From NCBI GenBank assembly GCA_965200435.1, contig OZ241337.1, forward strand, positions 1,550,001-1,614,000: a stretch of DNA of 64,000 nt, read 5' to 3'. Source of the stretch: Bin75 sp965200435. Its GTDB lineage: Bacteria > Nitrospirota > Nitrospiria > Nitrospirales > UBA8639. A program made the translations under genes and the position numbers. The notes beneath the pieces are model-generated. The model was not told the DNA's origin. It did not search any database and was given only the letters and a program-made list of their open reading frames with translations. This document shows, piece by piece, positions 17,663 to 26,674 of this stretch (the first letter of the stretch is position 1; the number at the start of each line of letters is the position of its first letter).

Positions 17663-18187
17663 TTATTCGCCCTCGATACCACAGCCGCGGGCAATGGTCA
17701 GAATCTGAGTGACGATCTCTTCCGGGGAGAGGTCGTCGGTTACAATGGTGTGGTCGGCGGCGGCCTGATATTTTGGCGTCCGTTCGGTCAGAACTTCCTG
17801 AATTTCCTCGAGAAACGTCTTTCCCGCGGTGAGTGCCGGGCGTTGGGTGTCGTCCGAAATCCGTCGGGTAATCGTGGTGACCGTGGCGGTCAGCCAAAAG
17901 ACCAGGCCATTGAGCTTTAATGCTGCCATGTTGTCCGGTCGAAGGATAATCCCGCCGCCGGTATCGATGACCAGGCGGTCCCGGTCTTTGAGTGCGAGGC
18001 ACACTTCCGTTTCGAGATTACGAAAGTGATCCCATCCGTCGCGGGCCACAATGTCCGAAATTTTCATTCGCGCCCGTTCAACGACGTGCGCGTCCGTGGA
18101 AATCGCTTTCCATCCGAGTCTCGTCGCGAGGAATTCAGCAACGGTGCTTTTCCCCGTTCCTCGATAGCCGATGAGCACCAGATTCAC
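17663..18187 (-). CDS. aroK: Shikimate kinase
   Basis: 174 residues from GTG 18187. The Walker A loop is GYRGTGKST near the N-terminus; 'STDAHVVE' and 'VIDTGGGIILRP' are the shikimate-binding and Walker B regions. It converts shikimate to shikimate 3-phosphate in aromatic amino acid synthesis. I chose GTG 18187 (AAAGG upstream, 5 bases after the aroE stop) because the longer frame to 18301 only overlaps aroE. The pair aroE-aroK reads as one operon. Confidence 0.93.
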   Translation of the reverse strand: MNLVLIGYRGTGKSTVAEFLATRLGWKAISTDAHVVERARMKISDIVARDGWDHFRNLETEVCLALKDRDRLVIDTGGGIILRPDNMAALKLNGLVFWLTATVTTITRRISDDTQRPALTAGKTFLEEIQEVLTERTPKYQAAADHTIVTDDLSPEEIVTQILTIARGCGIEGE

Positions 18188-18192
18188 GGCCT

Positions 18193-19092
18193 TTACCTCG
18201 AGCCTCTCCCAGGGGGAGAGGGCGCCATAGAGGGAGATCTTGAAAATCGGGACTCCAGGACCTGACGCATGACAGGGACCGGTGCGGGTCGGCCCGTCCA
18301 CAATTCAAATTGCGCGACGGCCTGATGCAGGAACATTTCCAATCCCCGGATCGTCGGGCATCCGGCCTCCCGCGCTTCCTTCAGCAGACGTGTGTCCAAC
18401 GGATTGTAGACGATATCCATGACCGTGAGGTTCGGATGTAACAAGCGTTGGGGCACACAGGTCTGGCCGGTGTGGGGATCCATCCCTACGGGGGTGCAGT
18501 GGATCATAACCTGCGCCTGGGCCAGGGCTGCCTCCAGGGTGTTTGCATCGAGCGGGTGGTCTTCGATAGATAGCGTTGTGCCTTCACGAAGATGGTGGGC
18601 CAGGGTTTGGCGTTCCTCGTCTTCGATCCCAAGAATGGTAAGTTTGGCGACGGGGGTCTCCAGCGCGAGCCCGAAGGCAATGGCCCGTGCGGCTCCGCCG
18701 GATCCGATGATGACCACCTGTCGTTCGGCGAGTTCGACGCCTGCGTGCCGTAAAGCCATGAGGGCGCCGGAGGCGTCCGTATTGTATCCGGCCAGGGTTT
18801 GGTCCGATTTCACGATGGTATTGATGGCCCCGATGTGGCGGGCCGCGGGCTCGATCGTATCCAGATGGGCCATGACCGACACTTTGTGGGGGATGGTGAC
18901 GCTGAATCCCCTGAGGTTGCCCAAGGCGCGGATTCCATGAATGGCCTGGGGCACGTCTTCAACGAGAAAGGCCAAGTAGACGTAATTCAGGCCCAAGTGC
19001 TGAAACGCGGCATTGTGAATGGCCGGAGAAAGCGAGTGTTTCACGGGATGGCCAAGGACGCCGCACAATTGCGTGTCGGTATTGATTTCCAT
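18193..19092 (-). CDS. aroE: Shikimate dehydrogenase
   Basis: About 299 residues from ATG 19092. Motifs: 'GHPVKHSLSPAIHNAAF' (substrate binding), 'SVTIPHKVSVM' with the catalytic Lys, 'GYNTDASGALMAL' with the catalytic Asp, and 'VIIGSGGAARAIAFGL' for NADP binding. It reduces 3-dehydroshikimate to shikimate. The frame extends further up to 19182, but the family starts at the chosen Met (MEINTDTQLCGVLGHP). The C-terminal ~20 residues (SRFSRSPSMAPSPPGRGSR) look like additions beyond the family end. It is followed directly by aroK. Confidence 0.94.
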   Translation of the reverse strand: MEINTDTQLCGVLGHPVKHSLSPAIHNAAFQHLGLNYVYLAFLVEDVPQAIHGIRALGNLRGFSVTIPHKVSVMAHLDTIEPAARHIGAINTIVKSDQTLAGYNTDASGALMALRHAGVELAERQVVIIGSGGAARAIAFGLALETPVAKLTILGIEDEERQTLAHHLREGTTLSIEDHPLDANTLEAALAQAQVMIHCTPVGMDPHTGQTCVPQRLLHPNLTVMDIVYNPLDTRLLKEAREAGCPTIRGLEMFLHQAVAQFELWTGRPAPVPVMRQVLESRFSRSPSMAPSPPGRGSR

Positions 19093-19590
19093 AAAGACCG
19101 TCGTCTCCGAGAGCCTATCCCTGGCTCGATTGGGGATCAGGGACAGGCTTTGCAGGTGAGGGGGTATCCTGAGTTCCGGCACGGGATGGCCTCACGCCGC
19201 AGGGTAGATAGTTATCACATACCGACCGTCCCAAACTCAACGGCCTCGATGGATCGGTGGAGTCACACCTGCAAGCAGAGCGTGAACGGGCAAGTTGTGT
19301 TGTTGGAGCCCGTGAGGTTCAGTACAATAAGCAATGAAAACGGGGTGTATAGATCTGCATTTCTGGTTATAGACAGGGATACGCCTCATCGGCGTTTGGG
19401 CTTCTCCGCAGGCGTAACGGTTCCCTCACCGCTTCAATCGGCGCCGGGCCGCATGAGATGCGGTCAACGGCAAACGCCCTAAGATGGCGCATCTACGAAA
19501 CAAGGGAAGGAGCCGCATCCTTCATTCTGTCAACGAATGCTGCATACAGAAAACTTGGTCTTTACATTCCTGTAAACAAGGACGTCTGCC
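19093..19590. other. Intergenic region with decayed repeats
   Basis: No gene recognised between divergent aroE and the VOC gene. The part near 19380-19490 has GC-rich segments 'ccctcaccgcttcaatcgg' and 'taagatggcgcatctac'; related motifs recur near 38855 and 2037, pointing to degenerate dispersed repeats. Promoters for both flanking genes must lie here, but I cannot place them with confidence. Confidence 0.4.
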
Positions 19591-19989
19591 ATGATCGTGA
19601 AAAAGTTGCTGCACACCCGAATGCGCGTCAGTGACATGGAGACGACCATCGCGTTTTATCGGGACGTGCTCGGGTTGGATGTGCTGGAACGCAAGGTGTC
19701 GCCGCGAGGGTCGCATCTCGCCTTTTTGTCGGTTCCGAACAGCGAGGAACTCATTGAACTGTGCAGCTTCCCGGCGAGCGGTCCCGTGCGCGTCCAGGAA
19801 GATCTGGTCCATCTCGCGTTTGAAGTCGAGGACATGGATCAGGTCATCGAACACTTACAAGCTAAGAACGTTCCCATTACGGACGGCCCGACTCGCACGT
19901 CGTCGGAGAGCCGGTTTATTTTCATCGATGCGCCGGATGGCTATGAAGTGGAGTTGATCGAACGACCGCCGGGGATAATGACCGCGTAG
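19591..19989 (+). CDS. VOC family (glyoxalase-like) protein
   Basis: 132 residues, one full glyoxalase/bleomycin-resistance unit with two beta-alpha-beta-beta-beta modules. 'LHTRMRVSDMETTIAFYRDVLGL' carries the first metal-ligand His (described in pieces), 'ELIELCSF' the first Glu, 'VHLAFEVEDMD' the second His, and 'DAPDGYEVELIE' the last Glu. That set fits a glyoxalase I-like metal site, so lactoylglutathione lyase or a related isomerase is plausible; the substrate is not determined. It lies 12 bases before uvrC on the same strand. Confidence 0.85.
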   Translation: MIVKKLLHTRMRVSDMETTIAFYRDVLGLDVLERKVSPRGSHLAFLSVPNSEELIELCSFPASGPVRVQEDLVHLAFEVEDMDQVIEHLQAKNVPITDGPTRTSSESRFIFIDAPDGYEVELIERPPGIMTA

Positions 19990-20001
19990 CAGGCTTCGCT
20001 C

Positions 20002-21729
20002 ATGACCACCCCTGTTTCTTCTCTCGAATCGACCCTGGCTCGCCTGCCGGATCAGCCCGGCGTGTACCTGCTGAAAGGCAAGGGCGGGGAAATCCTCTAC
20101 ATCGGGAAAGCCCGGGTGCTGGAGGATCGGGTGCGCTCGTATTTTCAGAAAGGCAGCGATCCAACTCCCAAGACTCGCGTGTTGACGTCCCTGATTCGAG
20201 ACATCGAAACGATCGTCACGCGCTCCGAATTGGAAGCCCTTTTACTCGAAAGCAACTTGGTTAAACGCCATCGCCCCCGGTTCAACGTCGTGCTGCGCGA
20301 TGACAAGCACTATCCGTTTCTCCGCCTGCCGGTGAAGGAAAATTTTCCGCGTCTCTCGATCGTGCGTCGCGTGAAGAACGACGGAGCCCTGTATTTTGGC
20401 CCGTACGTGCCGGCGGGCGCGCTTCGAGAAACCTTGAAAGTCATCAAAAAAGTGTTTCCACTGGCCACCTGTAAGATCGACATCGACGGGACGTCCGAGC
20501 GCGCCTGTCTGGAATTTGAAATCAAGCGCTGCATGGCACCCTGTACCGGCAATCAGTCGCGGGAAGACTATCATCTCATCGTCGAACAGGTTCGCTGTTT
20601 CCTGGAGGGGCGGGACAAGGAATTGCTGGACGGGTTGCGAAAGGACATGGAGGCGGCCGCCGACCGGGAGGAATTTGAAGAAGCGGCCCGGCTGCGGGAT
20701 CGTATGGCGAGTATTGCCAGGACGTTGGAAAAACAGCGTGTGGCCCAAATCGGACCCATGGACCAGGATATCATCGGCTTGGCCAGGATGGGCCCGGCTG
20801 CGGATCTGCAACTGTTGTTTGTACGCGGCGGCTTGTTGATCGGCCGCAAGGACTTTTTTTGGGCTGATACGAAAGAGGCTGTCGATGAGGAGTTGATTCG
20901 ATCTGCCATCGAGCAATTCTACAATAAGGATACCCTGCCCCCGAAGGAACTGTTGGTCTCCGAAGCGCTGTCCGACCGGGACTTGATTCAAGACTGGCTC
21001 AGTCAAAAGAAAGGCCGGCGGGTACGAATCCTGACGCCCGAGCGAGGGCCGAAACGTCAACTGCTCCAATTAGCCGAGGAAAACGCCGCTGCGGCCATTG
21101 GGGAGCGTTTGCGCAACATGGCGGTGGAACACAGGGAAGCTGAAGCGTTGCAACGACTCCTTGGGTTGCCCAAGATGCCGAGCCGGGTGGAAGGGTTTGA
21201 TATTTCCAATACCATGGGCACGCATTCCGTGGCCTCAATGGTGGTGTGGGAAGACGGCAAAATGAAGAAATCGGATTACCGGCGGTTTCGCATTAAAACC
21301 GTGGAGGGGGCGAATGACTTTGCGAGTATGCAGGAAGTCGTCCGGCGCCGGTACGGCGGAACTCTGGGGGCTCTGGGCGCACAGAACGGTGCACGGAATC
21401 ATAAGGCGTTGCCGCTTCCCGATCTTATCCTGATCGATGGGGGACTCGGACAGTTGGGTGCCGCGGTGGACGCCTTACGCAGTGTCGGCCTCGGTCATCT
21501 ACCCATCGTCGGATTAGCGAAAGCCAAAGGCGAGAAAGAAGAGCGAATTTATGCCCCCGGGCATCGTGCCCCACTCATCCTGTCCCCCACGTCGCACGTC
21601 TCCCGCCTGGTCCAGCGCATCCGGGACGAAGCGCATCGCTTCGCCATTACCTACCATCGAAAACTCCGCAGCCAAGCCTTCGTGGTGCCGCAGTCGAAAT
21701 CGGCGAAACCTCGCACGTCGACATCTTGA
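20002..21729 (+). CDS. uvrC: Excinuclease ABC subunit C, lacking the C-terminal HhH domain
   Basis: 575 residues. N-terminal GIY-YIG nuclease ('PGVYLLKGKGGEILYIGKAR', 3' incision); UVR domain contacting UvrB ('EEFEEAARLRDRMASI'); RNase H-like nuclease with 'GFDISNTMGTHSVASMVV' and 'LILIDGGLGQL' (5' incision). The protein ends shortly after 'HRFAITYHRKLRSQ', with a basic tail, where typical UvrC continues into a helix-hairpin-helix pair. No HhH sequence is present in any frame before the next gene, so it is genuinely short. Works in nucleotide excision repair with UvrA and UvrB. Confidence 0.93.
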   Translation: MTTPVSSLESTLARLPDQPGVYLLKGKGGEILYIGKARVLEDRVRSYFQKGSDPTPKTRVLTSLIRDIETIVTRSELEALLLESNLVKRHRPRFNVVLRDDKHYPFLRLPVKENFPRLSIVRRVKNDGALYFGPYVPAGALRETLKVIKKVFPLATCKIDIDGTSERACLEFEIKRCMAPCTGNQSREDYHLIVEQVRCFLEGRDKELLDGLRKDMEAAADREEFEEAARLRDRMASIARTLEKQRVAQIGPMDQDIIGLARMGPAADLQLLFVRGGLLIGRKDFFWADTKEAVDEELIRSAIEQFYNKDTLPPKELLVSEALSDRDLIQDWLSQKKGRRVRILTPERGPKRQLLQLAEENAAAAIGERLRNMAVEHREAEALQRLLGLPKMPSRVEGFDISNTMGTHSVASMVVWEDGKMKKSDYRRFRIKTVEGANDFASMQEVVRRRYGGTLGALGAQNGARNHKALPLPDLILIDGGLGQLGAAVDALRSVGLGHLPIVGLAKAKGEKEERIYAPGHRAPLILSPTSHVSRLVQRIRDEAHRFAITYHRKLRSQAFVVPQSKSAKPRTSTS

Positions 21730-21778
21730 CAGTCTTCCGATTCCGCAGGTTCCCTCACTGCAATCGTCACAGCTAACT

Positions 21779-22414
21779 TTACGAATCTCTCGCTACCAAA
21801 GGCGCAAGGTCTTCAGCCTGGACTGGCACAGCGCCGAGTTCCAGGAGATGCGCATTATCCGCAGAGTCGAGGGCGAACACCTGTTTGCCTTGGGTGAGGG
21901 CGTCTTTGCATCGTTTCTCGGTTTTGCCGCCTTTTTCGGCGTGGGCGATGAGGAGGCGGTCGGCGAGTGCGGCCACGGAGTCGTTGCGCTTGGCTGTGAT
22001 ATCTGCGGTGGGGCGACGGATGTTGTCGTCGAAAAAGGAGAGGAACAGGAGGCGCCCTTCGACGAGGGGGTTCTTCCAGCCTTGGGGAATCCGCATGGCG
22101 CCGATCCCCCGTGCCGGGCAGACCACGACGGACGAAGGCCCCCGCAACACCAAATCCAGAAAATCTTTCTCCATTGGCGACTGGAACCCGCCGATGAGCG
22201 TCACATCCGTGTTGCGAAGCGCACGTGCGAGATCGTAGGTCTTGAGGATGGGATCGCCCGGGCAGCGCACGGAACAGAAGAAGCCAATCAGCGTGTTATC
22301 GAGGAGATCGAGGTTGCCCTTTGATGTGATCGCAGATAAAGCCCCCGCGTCAGCACAGCGCCGCAACGCTGACGGCGTGTCCGGTGCTCCCGGTTCATGG
22401 TGTCTGATCTCCAA
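21779..22414 (-). CDS. DprA/Smf-like Rossmann (SLOG-type) protein
   Basis: 211 residues. 'LIGFFCSVRCPGDPILKTYD' then 'VTLIGGFQSPMEKDFLDLVL', 'SSVVVCPARGI', 'NPLVEGRLLFLSFF' and 'GKQVFALDS' follow the order of the DprA/Smf Rossmann core (SLOG superfamily). It lacks the SAM and winged-helix parts of housekeeping DprA, so it is a stand-alone version. The likely start is TTG 22414; an alternative near the end of the upstream gene is possible. It lies 27 bases downstream of the PIN-helical gene and may be the last gene of that operon. Such proteins can bind nucleotides or ssDNA; a sensor role in defence is an inference. Confidence 0.7.
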   Translation of the reverse strand: MEIRHHEPGAPDTPSALRRCADAGALSAITSKGNLDLLDNTLIGFFCSVRCPGDPILKTYDLARALRNTDVTLIGGFQSPMEKDFLDLVLRGPSSVVVCPARGIGAMRIPQGWKNPLVEGRLLFLSFFDDNIRRPTADITAKRNDSVAALADRLLIAHAEKGGKTEKRCKDALTQGKQVFALDSADNAHLLELGAVPVQAEDLAPLVARDS

Positions 22415-22440
22415 TCGTCCGCGTCCGGTTAAGCTGGCGT

Positions 22441-24150
22441 TCAGTCGGTCGAGTCCAAGAGTTCGAAGTGCTCCCGATGCAGCAGGTTCTCTCGGATGGA
22501 TTCGGCATGCTTGCGCACACCTTCATCGTTATGATTCAAACCAGCTTTCAAAATGGCTTTTACTTCATCCATCGGGATGTAGATTGAATCGTTTTGTGGT
22601 ATAAGCCGGACCAGCTTGTCAAAACATGCGACCACCTGTGCCGGGTGTTCCTGCAGCATCGCATATAACGTGTTCGATGAGTCGTAAACGATCATGTGGT
22701 TGCTTTGGTCCACGTCCAGCACACCGGGCACATCCAGAATTCGATCATAGGCTTCCAATCGCCACTTGGCTTCCAGACACTCGGCTTTCAGCCAAAAAGG
22801 AAACTTGCAAAGCTCCGCCGGTTCCTGGGCTTCTAATCGCCACTCGAAGAAGGCTTTTGTCCTCTCCTTCAAATTTTCGTCAAACTGTTGCCTATTGGTA
22901 TTGTACAAGAGATGTCCTGCAGTGCTGAACAATGTCGCCCAGTGCTTTCGTTGACCGTTGAATTGTTGATAAAAGCGCTCCAGCAGGCTGCCATCTCCCG
23001 TCAATGGATAGACGTCCCACAAATAGTAAAGGAACAGATATTCGCTAAGAATATCCTGCATTGCCCGGCCAGACAGCGGTTCTTGTTGCAAGTTATCCAG
23101 ATGTTCTATGGCAAACTCGAAGTCGTCGTGAACAATTGCAAAGATTGGTTCATAGGGGTGGTTATAGGCAAGCATATTTTCAAACGCTGCATGCCAGGCA
23201 GGAAAATTGCTCAGAGGGAAAAAGTCTGACTTGTGATCGACAGCCCATTCCTTATTGAGAGCGAAAATTTGCACGTAGTGCAAGCCAAGGATAGCGTACT
23301 CCGGGATCGTCAGCGGATGTTCTGCGTCCGGTTTGAACCGCGATTCGAGAACAGACGCAACCTCAGGGACTGCTGCGTTGTCATCATGCCTGCGCACCCA
23401 GCATCCGAAATTGACCAAGTGCTGTAAGGCTCGGCTTCGTGTACGATTGATAGCGTCGGTGAGTGGGTCATTTCGGTTCAACAAAACAGGCTGGTTTCGG
23501 TCCAGAGACCAATCACTCTGGGTGCAGAGTGTCTTCAGCAGTCCTGCCAGTCGTTCCCGGGCGGAAATCGCCACACCCTCCTTGAGGCAGGTTTCGACAA
23601 AATCGCAGACAGCACGTCTGGCAGAATGCCAACTCGGATTCTCTCGTAATCGTAATGTGTCGCTGGCAGGAATGGCTTCCGCTGAGTCTTCATCAGGATG
23701 GGTAATCACCCATTGACAGAAATCAAACCATCGGTCCAGCCGTTCAAAGTTTTTTTCTTTCACTTGTTCCTGCATGGCTTGCACGATTGAGCGAATATAG
23801 ATCGGCCGCTCAATCCGGTCCCGATTCTTCTCGATCCAGAATTCCAGCCTGTCATCCTGCGGGATAATCGACTCGGTGAAAACGGACTGAAACGCATCGG
23901 CAAGAGCCTCGATGGTGATCTCGATGAACGGATCATGCCGATCACAGTGCGTATTTTGCCACTCGTTGAGGTAGTCCAGTAATTCCGCGTCTGAGCGCCT
24001 TGAGAGTTCATCGGATGATTGTGGGCTCCGAGAGGTCACATATCCGCTTGTTTTTTTGATACGCGACAGATAGGTTTCATCCGTGATGTTGTCTGCGGGT
24101 TCATCGTGTTCGAGTTTTTGAAAGTAGGTCGCGTATTCCCCAAAGAGCAC
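22441..24150 (-). CDS. Helical C-terminal part of a PIN-domain protein (after frameshift)
   Basis: 569 residues with no recognisable catalytic motif; mostly alpha-helical and acidic, resembling HEAT-like or solenoid sensor regions. The apparent start is a GTG inside the previous gene without a ribosome-binding site. Its first residues 'LFGEYATYFQKLEHDEP' continue naturally from 'SPQATQAVYFGA' of the PIN gene. One extra base near 24145-24150 would explain the break, so the intact product was probably a single ~1180-residue protein. I do not recognise the family. Confidence 0.6.
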   Translation of the reverse strand: MLFGEYATYFQKLEHDEPADNITDETYLSRIKKTSGYVTSRSPQSSDELSRRSDAELLDYLNEWQNTHCDRHDPFIEITIEALADAFQSVFTESIIPQDDRLEFWIEKNRDRIERPIYIRSIVQAMQEQVKEKNFERLDRWFDFCQWVITHPDEDSAEAIPASDTLRLRENPSWHSARRAVCDFVETCLKEGVAISARERLAGLLKTLCTQSDWSLDRNQPVLLNRNDPLTDAINRTRSRALQHLVNFGCWVRRHDDNAAVPEVASVLESRFKPDAEHPLTIPEYAILGLHYVQIFALNKEWAVDHKSDFFPLSNFPAWHAAFENMLAYNHPYEPIFAIVHDDFEFAIEHLDNLQQEPLSGRAMQDILSEYLFLYYLWDVYPLTGDGSLLERFYQQFNGQRKHWATLFSTAGHLLYNTNRQQFDENLKERTKAFFEWRLEAQEPAELCKFPFWLKAECLEAKWRLEAYDRILDVPGVLDVDQSNHMIVYDSSNTLYAMLQEHPAQVVACFDKLVRLIPQNDSIYIPMDEVKAILKAGLNHNDEGVRKHAESIRENLLHREHFELLDSTD

Positions 24151-25969
24151 CGAAGTAAACGGCCTGAGTTGCCTGCGGTGAAAGCGGCGTTTTGTTTTTT
24201 TCGAAATCGTCTTCCGTAAATTGTTCGCCTATCCGCTCACGATAATATTCCCTTGAAGGGCCACTGAGGATCGCATCGAAAATTCGGATTCTCTCGTCTT
24301 CTGTAAGCAATTTTGAACCGAAATGCTCACAGGCCAGCCGTATCATCTGTTGAAACTCATAAGGGTATTGCCATTTTGGGTGATCATCATGCGCGAGGAT
24401 CAATTCCCGAATCCAAGGCTTGGTCTGTTTGGTCGGATGGAGAGCGTAAAGGTGTTGCCGAAGTCGCTTGAAAACATTCCATTGCTGGTTTCGCAACGTG
24501 CCGTCCAATCCTGCAATTGACTCTGGTGATTGCCCATAAACCTTCTCACAAGCGTATGTCAGGGTATTGACAAGGAGGGCTTTGACATTCAGATAGCCGC
24601 TGCTTTGTTTACTTTGTTTATTGAGCTCAGGGCACCATAATTCTGAATGATCGCTGCTCGTATCGCTTTCAATCTTGTACTGATGCCTCTCAAGACGAAT
24701 CATGCTCGCCGTTGCATCTATCAGAATACGGGCGACTTGATAAGGCTCTTTATCCGCCAACGGACGAACGCCTTTGTTCAAAATTTCTTGATACCACCAT
24801 TCTTTAATATGCCCTTTTTGAACCAGTATAGCCGCGAGTTCCAATGCGGCTTGCGTTTGATTCTCAGATGTCCAATGAGCCAGCAATTTGGGATACTTGT
24901 GAGCCAGAAACTGATTCTCAAGCCTGGCGTATTCGAGCATCTTTGGCTTGAGCTGCGCGGATCGTTGACCATCGAGTGTCAATGCGATGTCCAGAATAAC
25001 GTCATAGACTCTCGGGTTATCGACCACAGGGATCTGTAAGATTATCTCAAGGACTTCATCGGGGGCATCCGTGGAGACATTCTTGAGATATTCTATCTCT
25101 GGCCAGAAAGGATATTGAACAGAACCGTTGGGCAAGACCACCGCATCTGGAGGCCTTTTGAAATAATGATCTTTGAGATGGCTAAGCCAGATAGGGTTAC
25201 TACTGTTGGAGAAAAAATATTGGCAATTTTTGTCTCGACTCCCAAGGAGCGTTAACGCTCGTTGAATTTCAATGGGGGTAACAGCAGTGCCCCTGACCAG
25301 AATTTCCTTGAGTGCCATGAGATCATCAGTGACAATTGGAGGAGGCATCTCAACTGGCTCAGCCATAAGATTTTCTGTTTTCAAGGCTGGTTCAAATGCC
25401 TTAATGTATTCATTCAAGTCGGAGTAATAGGCGATGTATTGTCGGGACTGGCAGGCATTCTTGTAATCTTCATCTGCGGTTACGACGGCAATACTTGCTT
25501 TGTGCTTGTGGTGGTACTGTTCCAATGCACTAAGAATAAATGCATCTGGAAATTCTTTCTTCTTTCTTTCAGAGAATGGTGGTTTGACTTCAAAATACCA
25601 GCCCACGATATCTTCCAGACATCCGACAAGGGGTAATTCCTCAATAATGAAATGTTCTTTGAACGTTTCCCATTGTTGTTTAACCTCTACAAGGCACCGT
25701 TTCTCCACCTCGTTTTTTGATGGCAAATCTAATAAAAGAGCGCTAACAGGATAAGCCGTATGAGCTTTTTCTAGCTGCTTAGCACCCTCTTCAGCCTTGT
25801 TTTCATAGTGGCGAAAAAATTCGCGTTCCATCATCTTGGGAACCAATAATCTCAATCCATCTTTCACAAAAGTATCTTTCAGGCTCCTAAAACCCTCAGT
25901 GTCGAGTTTCAATCCATTATTCACGAAGATTTCTGTATCAATATACAGATTTGTGGGGACGTGTCTCAT
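24101..25969 (-). CDS. PIN-domain (DUF4935-like) ribonuclease with long helical region
   Basis: 622 residues. The N-terminal ~190 residues carry a PIN fold: 'LYIDTEIFVNN' (first Asp), 'MMEREFF' (Glu), 'KKKEFPDAFILSAL' (Asp) and 'VVTADEDY' (last Asp pair), as in DUF4935 PIN proteins; these acidic residues would hold Mg and cut RNA. Residues 200-600 are helical. The final ~15 residues (ALWGIRDLLSKTRTR) are probably out of frame; see the next fragment. It lies 33 bases after the DUF4276 gene and seems to be the third gene of an AAA ATPase-DUF4276-PIN-SLOG operon. Confidence 0.75.
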   Translation of the reverse strand: MRHVPTNLYIDTEIFVNNGLKLDTEGFRSLKDTFVKDGLRLLVPKMMEREFFRHYENKAEEGAKQLEKAHTAYPVSALLLDLPSKNEVEKRCLVEVKQQWETFKEHFIIEELPLVGCLEDIVGWYFEVKPPFSERKKKEFPDAFILSALEQYHHKHKASIAVVTADEDYKNACQSRQYIAYYSDLNEYIKAFEPALKTENLMAEPVEMPPPIVTDDLMALKEILVRGTAVTPIEIQRALTLLGSRDKNCQYFFSNSSNPIWLSHLKDHYFKRPPDAVVLPNGSVQYPFWPEIEYLKNVSTDAPDEVLEIILQIPVVDNPRVYDVILDIALTLDGQRSAQLKPKMLEYARLENQFLAHKYPKLLAHWTSENQTQAALELAAILVQKGHIKEWWYQEILNKGVRPLADKEPYQVARILIDATASMIRLERHQYKIESDTSSDHSELWCPELNKQSKQSSGYLNVKALLVNTLTYACEKVYGQSPESIAGLDGTLRNQQWNVFKRLRQHLYALHPTKQTKPWIRELILAHDDHPKWQYPYEFQQMIRLACEHFGSKLLTEDERIRIFDAILSGPSREYYRERIGEQFTEDDFEKNKTPLSPQATQAVYFGALWGIRDLLSKTRTR

Positions 25970-26002
25970 AAGAGCGCGATGTGTCTGTTCTTAACCGGCA
26001 TA

Positions 26003-26674
26003 TCAGTGTTGCAGATTTTCCAAGGTGCTGATCCAATTGTTGAACAATGGACAGGCTGCCCGCATTTTGGGAATGCCGATAGCCCGTGCAATGTCGATGA
26101 CGGTTGCGATTTTTTTGAAGGGCTTGGATAAAGTCTGCAATCTTCTGGATGGGGCCGTGTGCGGACTATCATTGATCTGCTCAGGCTCACATTGCGCAAG
26201 CACCGTATCTACCTGATGACGGTTCACCTTCAATTTATCTGCAAGAATCTCAGCGTCGCTAAAAAGCAAGGCCTCGATCTCAAACATTGAGATATAAGGA
26301 ATGAAACGGGTTTCGGAGCCATGCGCACCAAAGAGTTCGTTTACTTTTTCAGCAGTGGACTTATTCATGATTTGAGCTTTCGATATGTGGCTCGTCGTTG
26401 CCTTCGATCGTTGATGCCCTGACCAGTCACCATCTATCCCATAATAATCGACAAAGAGTGTGACCCAGGTATCCGGTCTTTGCTTGAGGCGTGAGCCGAT
26501 ATCCCTCTGCGCCCGAGAAAACTTCACGTCGCCGCCTTTCCGCCCGGGTTTGGATAACAGGTTCGAGGTGATAAAGACCGAACGATTGGCGAGATAGGGT
26601 TGGATAAGGTCTCGGACGAATATGTTCTCCGTCTGTCCTTCCACCAGTGCGACAATTTCAACCGGCTTGCTCAT
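26003..26674 (-). CDS. DUF4276 family (TOPRIM-like) protein
   Basis: 223 residues. The N-terminus 'VEIVALVEGQTENIFVRDLI' has the Glu-containing strand-loop of TOPRIM-like DUF4276 proteins; 'VTLFVDYYG' and the acidic 'FEIEALLFSD' follow. The chosen ATG 26674 has a perfect AAGGAGG upstream and overlaps the AAA ATPase gene by 17 nt, so the two are coupled. DUF4276 paired with an AAA ATPase is a recurrent arrangement resembling PARIS and OLD-type ATPase-TOPRIM defence pairs. The likely role is the nuclease effector released or activated by the ATPase; that is inference. Confidence 0.82.
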   Translation of the reverse strand: MSKPVEIVALVEGQTENIFVRDLIQPYLANRSVFITSNLLSKPGRKGGDVKFSRAQRDIGSRLKQRPDTWVTLFVDYYGIDGDWSGHQRSKATTSHISKAQIMNKSTAEKVNELFGAHGSETRFIPYISMFEIEALLFSDAEILADKLKVNRHQVDTVLAQCEPEQINDSPHTAPSRRLQTLSKPFKKIATVIDIARAIGIPKMRAACPLFNNWISTLENLQH

